Below are positions 42,508-50,781 of a stretch of DNA of 64,000 nucleotides, piece by piece. Numbering within the stretch: the first letter of the stretch is position 1; the number at the start of each line of letters is the position of its first letter. The notes under the pieces were generated by a model that was given only the letters and a program-made list of their open reading frames with translations, did no database searches and was not told where the DNA came from. A program made the position numbers and the translations under genes. Source of the DNA: Sphingobacterium yanglingense (GTDB lineage Bacteria; Bacteroidota; Bacteroidia; Sphingobacteriales; Sphingobacteriaceae); assembly GCF_004363245.1 (NCBI RefSeq), contig NZ_SNYV01000015.1:434001-498000 (forward strand), in the 5' to 3' direction.

Positions 42508-43416
42508 CTACTTATTTTCTAAACGATTTCGATTTTTGGACCGTGCTAATCCTGCCTTTAGAAGAGGGTATAGAAATACGGCTCCTAATATGATCACAGC
42601 ACCAAAATAAAAGCCTATACTCATAGTCTCTTTGTGCCCTAAAATCACAATAGCGAGTAGAATCCCATATACAGGCTCAAGATTAGTCGTCAATGCCACG
42701 GTAAAAGCACTTAATTCCTTCATTACAGCTACTCCTAGAACATAGGCAAATGCTGTACAAACACTTCCGAGCAACAATAAATAAACCCAGTCAGAAGATG
42801 ACAGCACCATTTCTGCAGTAAACTGTCCTGACAATAACATTATGATCGATACACCTATAAAAGCACCTATCATCTCATAAAAGGTAATAATCGTCGGACT
42901 ATCCTGCTTCACCATTTTCGCATTGAGAATGGAAAATAGACTCGCACATAAAGCTGCCGACAATCCAAAGATGATACCCTGCCAATATTGGAATTCAAAC
43001 TTAAAGATAAGGTAGATACCGAATATGATAACCATACCAACAATAACATCACCAATCGCTATAGTCTTGCGGTTAAATAGAGGTTCTAGAATAGCGGTAA
43101 ATAGCGTCAGGGAAGACAACGTAACTAGGGTAACTGAGACAGTCGATATTTTAATAGCGTGAAAGAAGCACACCCAATGTAAACCAACTATCATACCCAC
43201 CCCTAGAAAACGCAAGATTTTACTCCAGGACACAACAAGCTTCTGTTTACTTAACTTAAAATACACAAACAGTGTAAGCGCTGCAATCAACACTCTGTAC
43301 CAGACCAGATGAAGCGCCGAGACCGTAATCAAATCTCCAAGCACTCCCGTAAAGCCCCATATAAGGACCGTAAAATGCAAAATAAGCAGATTTCGATAAC
43401 GTCTTATAAACTCCAT
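42508..43416 (-). CDS. EamA/DMT-superfamily transporter
   Basis: 302 residues with ten transmembrane helices in two five-helix EamA repeats (about 8-140 and 150-290). Signatures include LIWGFTGVLGDLI in repeat 1 and the TNLEPVYGILLAIVILGHKETM segment of repeat 2 (in part), where the conserved E-P pair sits. These are small-molecule or nucleotide-sugar exporters/importers of undetermined substrate. It starts 14 bases after the LptF/G-like gene on the same strand, so it likely belongs to the tgt-lptF/G operon. Confidence 0.9.
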   Translation of the reverse strand: MEFIRRYRNLLILHFTVLIWGFTGVLGDLITVSALHLVWYRVLIAALTLFVYFKLSKQKLVVSWSKILRFLGVGMIVGLHWVCFFHAIKISTVSVTLVTLSSLTLFTAILEPLFNRKTIAIGDVIVGMVIIFGIYLIFKFEFQYWQGIIFGLSAALCASLFSILNAKMVKQDSPTIITFYEMIGAFIGVSIIMLLSGQFTAEMVLSSSDWVYLLLLGSVCTAFAYVLGVAVMKELSAFTVALTTNLEPVYGILLAIVILGHKETMSIGFYFGAVIILGAVFLYPLLKAGLARSKNRNRLENK

Positions 43417-43430
43417 ACTATTAAGTCTAC

Positions 43431-44513
43431 TTATTTCGGTGCCTTTTTCAGCAAGACAAAGGCCAACAGTAAGAATGTCAAGCTAGGAATCAGTACAGCG
43501 ATTAGAGGAGGGAGCCCTCCTTTTAACGAAAACATGGTCGAAAACTGATTAAAAACCAAAAAGGTAAAACTCAGACCTATACCAAGCCCTAGACTCAAGC
43601 CTATTCCTCCCCGAACTTTTTTGGACGACAGAGCAACTCCCATCAATGTCAGAATGAATGCAGAAAAAGGATTCACGATGCGTTTATACTTTTCCAACAG
43701 CAAATCATTCATCATTCCTGTGCCGCGAGTTTCTTCTTTACGAATCCGTTCGTTGAGTTCATCTGTCCCCATCGCGGTAAAAATATTATCATATGTTTCA
43801 AAATCCTGCGGCTTCATGTCTAAGGTCGTATCCCGTGTATCTCCTTTCAACATTTCTTCGCTTAAACCATTGATAATACGATTCGTATAATTTTCAATAC
43901 GCCATTTGGTCGTTACAGAATCCCAGACGACACGATCAGCCATTAGCTTTTCCTTCAACTCCCTACCATCAAATTTCTCCATCACGAATCCCGTTCCTGT
44001 AGCTCTTTGTGTATCGAAATTATCGATATACACATAGGTATTACTATCAATCTGCATATGGGTAGACGAAGTTGTTGTATTTACCCGATGTGGCTTGACG
44101 TAGACATTTTCAAACTGAACTTTTATCTTATTAGTAACCGGCAATATATAGAGGTTGGAAACCAATGAAAAAGCAAAAATAAGTGAGGCCGCTACCATAT
44201 AAGGACGCAGCAACCTATTAAAACTCATTCCTCCGTTGAGAATGGGCACGATCTCCGTCTGATCGGCCATCTTTGATGTAAAAAAGATAACAGCAATGAA
44301 ATTAATCAGCGGGGTGAGCATATTAAGAAAGAAAGGAACCGAGCCTAACGCATAATACTGAAATAGAACCTGCGTAAAGGAAGCCTTATATTTCAAAAAG
44401 TCATCCAACTTTTCAGAAACATCAAATATCACGATGACCACGATAAAAATACCTACTGTAAACAAGAAGGTCGTAAGGTATTTACGGATAATGTAACGGT
44501 CAATGATATTCAT
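43431..44513 (-). CDS. LptF/LptG family LPS export permease (YjgP/YjgQ)
   Basis: 360 residues: three N-terminal transmembrane helices (first at about 13-33), a periplasmic beta-jellyroll domain (about 125-260), and three C-terminal helices (from about 275). The opening MNIIDRYIIRKYLTTFLFTV is characteristic. With LptB (10362-11096 here) such proteins extract lipopolysaccharide from the inner membrane. Bacteroidota normally encode two paralogues, so F and G cannot be separated from this alone. It lies 51 bases after tgt and a T-rich tract (44514-44557) precedes its start. Confidence 0.9.
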   Translation of the reverse strand: MNIIDRYIIRKYLTTFLFTVGIFIVVIVIFDVSEKLDDFLKYKASFTQVLFQYYALGSVPFFLNMLTPLINFIAVIFFTSKMADQTEIVPILNGGMSFNRLLRPYMVAASLIFAFSLVSNLYILPVTNKIKVQFENVYVKPHRVNTTTSSTHMQIDSNTYVYIDNFDTQRATGTGFVMEKFDGRELKEKLMADRVVWDSVTTKWRIENYTNRIINGLSEEMLKGDTRDTTLDMKPQDFETYDNIFTAMGTDELNERIRKEETRGTGMMNDLLLEKYKRIVNPFSAFILTLMGVALSSKKVRGGIGLSLGLGIGLSFTFLVFNQFSTMFSLKGGLPPLIAVLIPSLTFLLLAFVLLKKAPK

Positions 44514-44564
44514 TTCTCAAAGTAAAAGTTTAAAAAGAAAAAGTCAAAAATCTCTAGTCAACAC

Positions 44565-45695
44565 TTACAATCGTTGCCCTAAGACTTTTACCATCTTCTC
44601 TTTCCATTCATAGAATGTGCCATCTATTATCTTTTCCCGTGCCTGTTTTACCAACCAAAGATAGAAGTGTAGATTATGCAATGAAGCGATCTGAGCTCCC
44701 AAAATTTCCTGAGAACGGATTAAATGTCTAAGATAAGCCTTAGTATAGAATTGATCCATCATCAAATCAGACTCCGCTTCGATTGGTGAAAAGTCTGCTT
44801 TCCACTTTTCATTCTTTATATTGATGATTCCATTTCTGGTAAAAAGCATACCATTACGTGCGTTACGTGTAGGCATGACACAATCAAACATATCAATACC
44901 GAGTGCTATATTTTCCAAAATATTGATTGGAGTACCAACTCCCATCAAGTACCTAGGTTTTTCTTTTGGCAGGATTGCTGTTACGACTTCCGTCATCGCA
45001 TACATTTCCTCTGCGGGCTCTCCTACGGAAAGTCCCCCAATCGCGTTACCTTCTCGTTCGAAAGAAGCAATTACCTCTGCAGATTTGGCTCTCAAATCTT
45101 TATATACAGATCCCTGTACAATTGGGAACAAGGTCTGGTTATAACCATACAAAGGTTCGGTACTATCAAAACGATTACAGCATCTTTTAAGCCAACGATG
45201 TGTCATATCCAAAGAACGACGAGCATAATTGTAATCACATGGATAAGGTGTACACTCATCAAACGCCATAATAATATCAGCACCAATGACACGCTGTGTG
45301 TCCATCACATTTTCCGGTGTAAATAAATGCTTCGAGCCATCCACATGCGATCGGAAGGTAACCCCCTCTTCTCTAATCTTACGCACTTCTGTTAGTGAAT
45401 AGACCTGATAACCTCCTGAATCGGTGAGAATAGGTTTATCCCAACCATTGAACTTGTGCAGACCACCGGCTTTTTGCAATACATCCAATCCGGGTCTAAG
45501 ATAAAGGTGATAGGTATTTCCCAATATAATCTGGGCCTGGATATCATTGACCAATTCATGTTGATGAACGGCCTTAACAGTCCCTGCCGTACCAACAGGC
45601 ATAAAAATAGGTGTTTCAATCTTTCCGTGAGCGGTCTCCATCACCCCTGCACGTGCCTGGGAAAGTTTATCTTGAGCTTGAAGCGTAAATTTCAT
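44565..45695 (-). CDS. tgt: Queuine tRNA-ribosyltransferase, zinc-cysteine-less variant
   Basis: 376 residues. The catalytic core is intact: DSGGYQVYSL (about 93-102), MAFDECTPYP (about 143-152) and FDCVMPTRNARNG (about 266). However the zinc-binding cysteines of the canonical C-x-C-x2-C site are replaced: the corresponding positions are S309, L311 and D314 in ESDLMMDQFYTKAYLRHL, while the fourth ligand H340 (SLHNLHFY) is retained. The enzyme exchanges guanine 34 for preQ1 in GUN-anticodon tRNAs. First gene of the tgt-lptF/G-eamA cluster. Its start is abutted by a sequence related to the 47-base palindromic element. Confidence 0.94.
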   Translation of the reverse strand: MKFTLQAQDKLSQARAGVMETAHGKIETPIFMPVGTAGTVKAVHQHELVNDIQAQIILGNTYHLYLRPGLDVLQKAGGLHKFNGWDKPILTDSGGYQVYSLTEVRKIREEGVTFRSHVDGSKHLFTPENVMDTQRVIGADIIMAFDECTPYPCDYNYARRSLDMTHRWLKRCCNRFDSTEPLYGYNQTLFPIVQGSVYKDLRAKSAEVIASFEREGNAIGGLSVGEPAEEMYAMTEVVTAILPKEKPRYLMGVGTPINILENIALGIDMFDCVMPTRNARNGMLFTRNGIINIKNEKWKADFSPIEAESDLMMDQFYTKAYLRHLIRSQEILGAQIASLHNLHFYLWLVKQAREKIIDGTFYEWKEKMVKVLGQRL

Positions 45696-45707
45696 ATGTA
45701 TATAATT

Positions 45708-45835
45708 TGACTTTCAGTTGTCATATGGAATATCCAAATTACATTCGTTCGTGTTTGTGTAGCCTCTGCTACATGGATATTTCATATTATATTATAAGCT
45801 GACTTTTGATAGTCGTATTGGAATATTCTAAATCC
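45708..45835. repeat. Direct and inverted repeats upstream of tgt
   Basis: Two direct copies of a 34-36 base word begin TGACTTT at 45708 and 45800 and share TGACTTT, GTC, TAT, GAATAT and AAAT in register. Between them an inverted repeat TATGGAATATCCA/TGGATATTTCATA (45724-45736 and 45774-45786, one mismatch) flanks a perfect 6-bp hairpin TGTAGC-CTCT-GCTACA (45758-45773). Repeated, nested structure without a gene suggests a decayed or small non-autonomous element. Confidence 0.6.
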
Positions 45836-45932
45836 ACTGCAAAAATACTATAAAATTTCAACCCGACCACACCTTTGCTATTTAATTAGCAATTCTTAAC
45901 GACTAATGTTATAACTATTAAAAAGAACGCCT

Positions 45933-45940
45933 TATCTTTG
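45933..45940 (+). promoter_or_regulatory. -7 promoter element of the 45950 glycosyltransferase gene
   Basis: TATCTTTG, exact match to TAnnTTTG, ending nine bases before the ATG at 45950. Transcription would begin about two to five bases before the start codon, so the mRNA may be nearly leaderless. Confidence 0.6.
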
Positions 45941-45949
45941 AGTTTTCAT

Positions 45950-47089
45950 ATGAATTTTTACAACTATATCATTCCCAATATCGCCTATATAACTTATGGA
46001 GTCTTAGGTGTCTTACTATTGTTTCAACTCTACTACATCTTATTTGTATACAGCAAATTAGCAGTATACAAGGTAAAGAGTTATAAGGAGAATGAAAACC
46101 TTCCCCCCTTATCAGTAATCATCTGCGCGCACAACGAGCAGCAGAATCTAGAGGCATTTTTACCTAAAATATTGACGCAGGATTATCCTCAATATGAAGT
46201 GATCGTCGTAGACGACTATTCCAGTGATGATAGTCAATGGACATTACAGGCTTTTAAAGCCCAATATCCCCACCTTCGCATTGTAGAGATAAAAGAACAC
46301 ATCCAGCTCAAACACAGTAAAAAGTTTGCTTTAACACTAGGTATTAAAGCTGCAAAATATGAGCACCTAGTAATGACTGACGCGGATTGTGAACCCCAAT
46401 CTAACGAATGGCTCAAAGAGGTAGGTGGCGCATACAGTGCTTCTAAAGAAGTCATACTAGGCTACTCACCTTATTTTAAAAAGAGAGGCTTTCTCAATAA
46501 ACTCATCCGATTCGAAACAACTCATACAGCGATGAGCTACCTCTCCTATGCTTTAAAGGGCGACCCCTATATGGGGGTAGGCCGGAATCTTTCCTACTTA
46601 AAAAGCCTATTCTTTAAAGGTAAAGGGTTCAATGCACATATGCATATCAAATCGGGAGACGATGATCTATTTGTAAATCAAAATGCGACAACACAGAATA
46701 CACAAATTGCAATAGCTCCAGACGCTCATATGTACTCTGTTCCAAAAGAAAGCTGGAGCTCTTATTACAAGCAGAAGGCCAGACACTCAGGAGCTTCAGT
46801 AGCCTATAAAAATAGACATCAGTTTATGCTGGCTACACAACTTATTACAGCTTTTCTTTTTTACATCGTCTTTTTCTTTGCACTTGCCATTTTACCATCT
46901 TTATGGTACATCGCTGTAGGAGTATTTTTCTTACGCTACCTGTGCCAGTTCATCGTCTTTCGTCCCATATTTCTCAAACTTAAGGTCAAAGATCTACTCT
47001 TTTGGTTACCGATATTAGACTTGTTTTTTTATTTCTATATCTGTTTAAATGGGCTGTTCAACCGAAAAAAGAAACAGAAATCTTGGTAA
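45950..47089 (+). CDS. Membrane-anchored glycosyltransferase family 2
   Basis: 379 residues from the ATG at 45950; a TTG start at 45938 overlaps the promoter motif. An N-terminal transmembrane helix (about 12-35) precedes a GT-A domain with LPPLSVIICAHNEQQNLEAF (about 52-71), the metal-binding VVDDYSSDDS and MTDADCEP (about 148-155, D-A-D motif) and a catalytic-type KSGDDDLFV. Two or three C-terminal helices follow (about 300-372). It resembles the membrane-bound beta-glycosyl synthases related to N-acetylglucosaminyl transferase. Product unknown. Next gene rsmG follows after 61 bases. Confidence 0.85.
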   Translation: MNFYNYIIPNIAYITYGVLGVLLLFQLYYILFVYSKLAVYKVKSYKENENLPPLSVIICAHNEQQNLEAFLPKILTQDYPQYEVIVVDDYSSDDSQWTLQAFKAQYPHLRIVEIKEHIQLKHSKKFALTLGIKAAKYEHLVMTDADCEPQSNEWLKEVGGAYSASKEVILGYSPYFKKRGFLNKLIRFETTHTAMSYLSYALKGDPYMGVGRNLSYLKSLFFKGKGFNAHMHIKSGDDDLFVNQNATTQNTQIAIAPDAHMYSVPKESWSSYYKQKARHSGASVAYKNRHQFMLATQLITAFLFYIVFFFALAILPSLWYIAVGVFFLRYLCQFIVFRPIFLKLKVKDLLFWLPILDLFFYFYICLNGLFNRKKKQKSW

Positions 47090-47150
47090 GATCTTAAAAT
47101 ATTTTAGTACAAAAAAACGTATTTATAACACCCTATAACACCAGTAAAAC

Positions 47151-47786
47151 GTGAATCCAACAGTAGACATTATATTCAAATATTTTCCAAATCTCACAGC
47201 GACCCAAAAATCACAATTTGAAAAACTCGCTGAAGTATATCCATTTTGGAATGACCAAATCAATGTCATTTCCCGCAAGGACATTGAAAGTCTCTATCTA
47301 AAACATGTCCTGCACTCATTAGCAATCGCCAAGTTCGTTCAAGAGTTTGCTCCTGGCACACGAATCCTAGATGTTGGGACCGGTGGTGGATTTCCAGGCA
47401 TACCATTAGCCATCTTATTTCCAGAGGTGCAATTTCATCTGGTAGACTCAATAGGCAAAAAGATAAAGGTAGTACGCGGAGTTGCTGAAGCCATTGGATT
47501 GACCAACGTAGAAGCCGACCATATCCGGGCAGAACAACTAGACTATACCTATGATTTTGTAGTGTCGAGAGCAGTGACTAGACTAGGCGATTTTGCTCCT
47601 TGGATTAGAAACAAGTTTGAGAAAAAAGATAAAAATGGCATACCTAACGGTATTCTTTATCTTAAAGGAGGAGATTTAAAAGAAGAAATTAAAGAATCAA
47701 AATTAAAAGCTGAATTACATCCTTTGACTTCCTACTTCGAAGAAGACTTTTTTGACACCAAATATGTCGTATACGTACCGATGTAG
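47151..47786 (+). CDS. rsmG: 16S rRNA (guanine527-N7)-methyltransferase
   Basis: 211 residues from a GTG start, which gives the N-terminal MNPTVDIIFKYFPNLT expected for the family. SAM motif I is LDVGTGGGFPGIPLAI (about 73-88); the SRAVTRL segment (about 139) is also conserved. It methylates N7 of G527 in the 530 loop of 16S rRNA; loss gives low-level streptomycin resistance in other bacteria. Followed by a terminator shared with the convergent small gene. Confidence 0.95.
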   Translation: MNPTVDIIFKYFPNLTATQKSQFEKLAEVYPFWNDQINVISRKDIESLYLKHVLHSLAIAKFVQEFAPGTRILDVGTGGGFPGIPLAILFPEVQFHLVDSIGKKIKVVRGVAEAIGLTNVEADHIRAEQLDYTYDFVVSRAVTRLGDFAPWIRNKFEKKDKNGIPNGILYLKGGDLKEEIKESKLKAELHPLTSYFEEDFFDTKYVVYVPM

Positions 47787-47798
47787 CCAGCGGTTTTG

Positions 47799-47846
47799 AA
47801 ATATTCCAAGCGCCTTTTTGCAGTAAAGCACTTGGAATATTTTTTC
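47799..47846. terminator. Intergenic terminator between rsmG and the convergent small gene
   Basis: 12-bp stem AAATATTCCAAG/CTTGGAATATTT (47799-47810 and 47831-47842), 20-base loop, then a T-run. The loop is long but the arms are perfect; A-rich flanks allow use in both directions. Confidence 0.75.
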
Positions 47847-47852
47847 TTCGAA

Positions 47853-48086
47853 CTAACTCCCTAGTTCTTCTATTATTTTACTGCCTATCAGATTAATTTC
47901 TTCATCCATCCCAAACAAGGGTAAACCTGTCTCAGGATGCAGCTTCAACCAATTGGTTTCTGTGTCCTTAATAATCTGAACATACTCTTCTCCATCCTTA
48001 AAAATTGTGTAAGTATCTTTTTCATCGGGAAAAACCGAATATGTAATCTCTCCGATCTCTATATCGAAAGGTTCTTGCATTTCCAT
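47853..48086 (-). CDS. Small uncharacterised protein
   Basis: 77 residues from the ATG at 48086 (MEMQEPFDIEIGEITYSVFP). A longer frame from a TTG at 48119 begins upstream of the -7 element at 48108-48115 and is rejected. The protein is acidic with alternating strands (YTIFKDGEEYVQIIKD, TNWLKLHPETGLPLFGMDEE), consistent with a small beta-rich fold common in Bacteroidota. No domain is recognised. Divergent from dprA. Confidence 0.7.
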   Translation of the reverse strand: MEMQEPFDIEIGEITYSVFPDEKDTYTIFKDGEEYVQIIKDTETNWLKLHPETGLPLFGMDEEINLIGSKIIEELGS

Positions 48087-48107
48087 GATTTTGCTAATTT
48101 TAAAGAA

Positions 48108-48115
48108 CAAAGTTA
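48108..48115 (-). promoter_or_regulatory. -7 promoter element of the 48086 gene
   Basis: TAACTTTG on the minus strand, exact TAnnTTTG match, 21 bases before the ATG at 48086. Confidence 0.6.
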
Positions 48116-48201
48116 ACAATCTCTATCCAAGTACAAGCTAAACTCCCGAATAATATGGTATTGGAGATATACTATATTTTACTTAAGTTTATATACCGAT
48201 T

Positions 48202-49302
48202 ATGAACATACTTGATAAAATTGCCTTAACAAAAATAAAGGGCATAGGTTCCAAACTTAGCTGTAATCTACTGGAATACTGCGGCTCTGCAGATGCTATA
48301 TTCAATAATTCAAAAAAAGCTCTGCTCGCTATCCCAGGCATAGGTCCTGCTGCCGTTGAAAGTATTTTATCCAAAAGTTACCTTAAAGAAGCCGAAGCAG
48401 AACTTGAGTTTATCCAAAAACATCAAATTGAAGCAATCTGGATAGAAGACGACAAGTATCCCAGCAGATTACGGCACTGCGAAGACGCTCCCCTTTTATT
48501 GTATTATAAAGGCTCAGTAGACCTCAACCCAAATCGGGTCATAAGTATCGTCGGATCTCGAAACTCGACACATTACGGACAACGTATCTGCGAAAAGCTC
48601 GTCGAACAACTAGCCACACTCGATGTTCATATCATCAGTGGCTTGGCTTATGGTATCGATGTATTAGCTCACCAGTATGCTGTAAAGCAACAAATCCCCA
48701 CCATTGGGGTATTAGGCCATGGATTAGATCGGATATATCCTGCTAACCACCGAGAGATTGCCTCCAAAATGTTGAATAATGGCGGCTTGCTCACTGAGTT
48801 TCCATCAGGTACCAATCCCGATAGACAAAATTTCCCTATGCGTAACCGAATTATAGCTGGGCTGGCCGATGTCACAATTGTAATAGAGGCTGCTATGAAA
48901 GGGGGAGCCTTAATAACAGCTGAAATTGCCAATGGCTACAATAGGGACGTATGTGCATTTCCTGGCTCCATTGAGCAAGAATACTCTGCAGGATGTAATT
49001 ACTTAATTAAAACAAATAGGGCACACCTCATCCGTAATGCCGAAGACCTTTGTTATCTGATGAACTGGGATTCAATTTCGAGCAAACCCGAAAAACAACT
49101 TGTTCTTTTACCGAAATCCCTGACCCGAGATGAGCAGAAAGTATACAACTTTTTATCCGAACAAGAATTGGGACAAGCTACAATCGATCAGATTGCCTGT
49201 TATTGCGACTGGCCACAGAGCAAACTTGCTATCATATTATTAGAAATGGAACTTGAAGGTCATCTGTTATCCTTACCAGGGAAAGTTTTTAAACTGATCT
49301 AA
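48202..49302 (+). CDS. dprA: DNA-processing protein DprA (Smf)
   Basis: 366 residues. An N-terminal helix-hairpin-helix (ALLAIPGIGPAAVESIL, about 44-60) precedes the Rossmann DprA domain (about 80-290) with SIVGSRNSTHYG, SGLAYGIDVLAHQYAV, GHGLDRIYP and FPMRNRIIAGLAD, and a C-terminal winged helix (about 305-366). DprA loads RecA onto incoming single-stranded DNA in natural transformation and is widely conserved even in bacteria not shown to be competent. The SRP RNA gene lies downstream. Confidence 0.96.
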   Translation: MNILDKIALTKIKGIGSKLSCNLLEYCGSADAIFNNSKKALLAIPGIGPAAVESILSKSYLKEAEAELEFIQKHQIEAIWIEDDKYPSRLRHCEDAPLLLYYKGSVDLNPNRVISIVGSRNSTHYGQRICEKLVEQLATLDVHIISGLAYGIDVLAHQYAVKQQIPTIGVLGHGLDRIYPANHREIASKMLNNGGLLTEFPSGTNPDRQNFPMRNRIIAGLADVTIVIEAAMKGGALITAEIANGYNRDVCAFPGSIEQEYSAGCNYLIKTNRAHLIRNAEDLCYLMNWDSISSKPEKQLVLLPKSLTRDEQKVYNFLSEQELGQATIDQIACYCDWPQSKLAIILLEMELEGHLLSLPGKVFKLI

Positions 49303-49460
49303 CCTTTTTTTCCTCCAAAGTCTAGGATCATATATTCTGCAAGCCGAAATAAAAGTAGACCTAAACACCCTATTTCGAGCTATAACGGATGCTACCACCC
49401 TTAAAATACTTTTTTTACCCCTGTCTATCAACACAGTACAATTTAAATACATTATAGTTC

Positions 49461-49489
49461 TTGTTAAATAGATTTTTTTTCTATTTTTG
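49461..49489 (+). promoter_or_regulatory. Promoter of the SRP RNA gene
   Basis: TTG at 49461-49463, 18-base spacer, TATTTTTG at 49482-49489: a complete Bacteroidota -33/-7 promoter. Transcription should start at about 49493-49496, exactly where the closing stem of the RNA begins. Confidence 0.85.
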
Positions 49490-49492
49490 CGG

Positions 49493-49592
49493 TGGGTAAG
49501 TCCTTTACGACCAGCTCCCATTGACTCCCCCAGGTTGGGAACAAAGCAAGGGTATTTGGTTGAGCGGTGCGATAAAGGGAGCTTACCCATTT
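49493..49592 (+). ncRNA. ffs: Signal recognition particle RNA, small bacterial (4.5S) type
   Basis: About 100 nucleotides. The domain IV tip is diagnostic: CCCCCAGG, a TTG/CAA stem with a GGAA tetraloop (49538-49541), then AGCA (49545-49548) and AGGG, i.e. the symmetric-loop and asymmetric-loop sequences that bind Ffh. The segment GGGTATTTGG...GGTGCG that follows matches the conserved 3' side known from actinobacterial 4.5S RNA. The ends pair through GGGTAAG (49494-49500) and CTTACCC (49582-49588), directly followed by a T-run that can terminate transcription. No Alu domain, as in most Gram-negative bacteria. It cotranslationally targets membrane and secreted proteins with Ffh. Confidence 0.9.
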
Positions 49593-49595
49593 TTT

Positions 49596-49819
49596 GTGCC
49601 CAGAATTTTGCACCAAAACATCCACCATCTCCTTAACAATTTCCACGAAGTCCCTACAAATCCCCTAAAATCTGTTAAAGTGCCCTCGAGTACCCTGTAA
49701 ACGGCATATAGATCTGTTGATTCTAGCATCCACACAAGGGTATTACAACTTTACTCCGCATTAACTTTTAAGTTTTAAGTTTCTTTTCGTTTATTTGTAG
49801 TTCGAATTAACACGAGTAT
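49596..49819. other. Intergenic region between SRP RNA and accD, nothing recognised
   Basis: 224 bases with no ORF, tRNA or exact TAnnTTTG motif. A T-rich run (49760-49795), similar in flavour to the tracts before lptB and rsmA, occupies its end and probably contributes to the accD promoter. Confidence 0.4.
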
Positions 49820-50662
49820 ATGAGTTGGTTTAAACGAAACAAAGCTGGTATTAATACCGCAACAGAAAATAAGAAAGAAGCACCTGATGGCATGTGGAAC
49901 AAATGTCCCTCATGTAAAAAGCCTCTTTTAAACTTAGAGCAAATCGAAAACAATTATGTTTGTCAATATTGTGGTTACCATATCCGTATTGGATCGGCAG
50001 CTTATTTCTCTATTTTATTTGACGACAACGCCTTTACAGAATTATTTCCAAATCTCACCGCTGGTGATCCTTTACACTTTGTTGATAGCAAGCCCTACAG
50101 CGAGCGTCTGGTTGAAAGCCAGGCGAAAACAGGTTTAAAGGACGCACTAAGAACTGCGCATGGAAAAATGGATGGACGAGACATCGTGATTGCTTGTATG
50201 GACTTCAATTTTATTGGTGGCTCTATGGGATCGGTTGTTGGAGAAAAGATTGCACGCTCTATTGATTACTGTATCGAGCACAAGCTACCTTTCATGTTGA
50301 TTTCTAAGTCAGGTGGGGCCCGTATGATGGAAGCTGCATTCTCATTGATGCAAATGGCCAAAACATCAGCGAAACTAGCTCTTCTCAGCCAAGCAAAACT
50401 TCCGTACATCTGTTTATTGACAGACCCTACCACAGGAGGTGTTACAGCATCTTATGCAATGTTGGGAGACATCAATATCGCAGAACCAGGAGCATTGATT
50501 GGCTTTGCCGGACCACGGGTTATCAAAGAAACAATTAAAAAAGACCTTCCTAAAGGATTCCAAACGTCGGAATTTGTATTAGAACATGGATTTTTAGACT
50601 TTATCGTTGATCGTAGGCAACTTAAAGAGAAAGTTTCAACTTTCTTGAAGCTCGTTCAATAA
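49820..50662 (+). CDS. accD: Acetyl-CoA carboxylase carboxyltransferase subunit beta
   Basis: 280 residues. The N-terminal zinc ribbon has four cysteines, C29, C32, C48 and C51. The crotonase-like core includes GSMGSVVGEKIARSIDY (about 134-150), KSGGARMMEAAFSLMQM (about 167-183) and TTGGVTASYAMLGDI (about 213-227). With AccA it transfers the carboxyl group from biotin to acetyl-CoA, the committing step of fatty acid synthesis. Single gene with a strong terminator. Confidence 0.96.
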   Translation: MSWFKRNKAGINTATENKKEAPDGMWNKCPSCKKPLLNLEQIENNYVCQYCGYHIRIGSAAYFSILFDDNAFTELFPNLTAGDPLHFVDSKPYSERLVESQAKTGLKDALRTAHGKMDGRDIVIACMDFNFIGGSMGSVVGEKIARSIDYCIEHKLPFMLISKSGGARMMEAAFSLMQMAKTSAKLALLSQAKLPYICLLTDPTTGGVTASYAMLGDINIAEPGALIGFAGPRVIKETIKKDLPKGFQTSEFVLEHGFLDFIVDRRQLKEKVSTFLKLVQ

Positions 50663-50671
50663 GAACGTATA

Positions 50672-50710
50672 AAAGAAAAGCAGTCCAAAATGGACTGCTT
50701 TTCTTTTTAA
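50672..50710 (+). terminator. Rho-independent terminator of accD
   Basis: A perfect 16-bp stem (50672-50687 and 50691-50706) with a 3-base loop and T-rich tail, ten bases after the accD stop. Confidence 0.93.
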
Positions 50711-50781
50711 CTTCCTTGTTTCACAGACCACTTCCGTTACTACAGGCTCTTAAATATCATGAATCAATAGTTTATAAATTA

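Noticed and set aside
49493..49592. Identification of the small RNA as 6S RNA
   Set aside because: There is no large open central bubble, while the GGAA tetraloop with AGCA and the conserved 3' side fit SRP RNA.
49273..49646. Minus-strand frames of 105 and 60 codons across the SRP RNA gene
   Set aside because: They cover a structured RNA with its own promoter on the other strand and encode low-complexity basic sequence.
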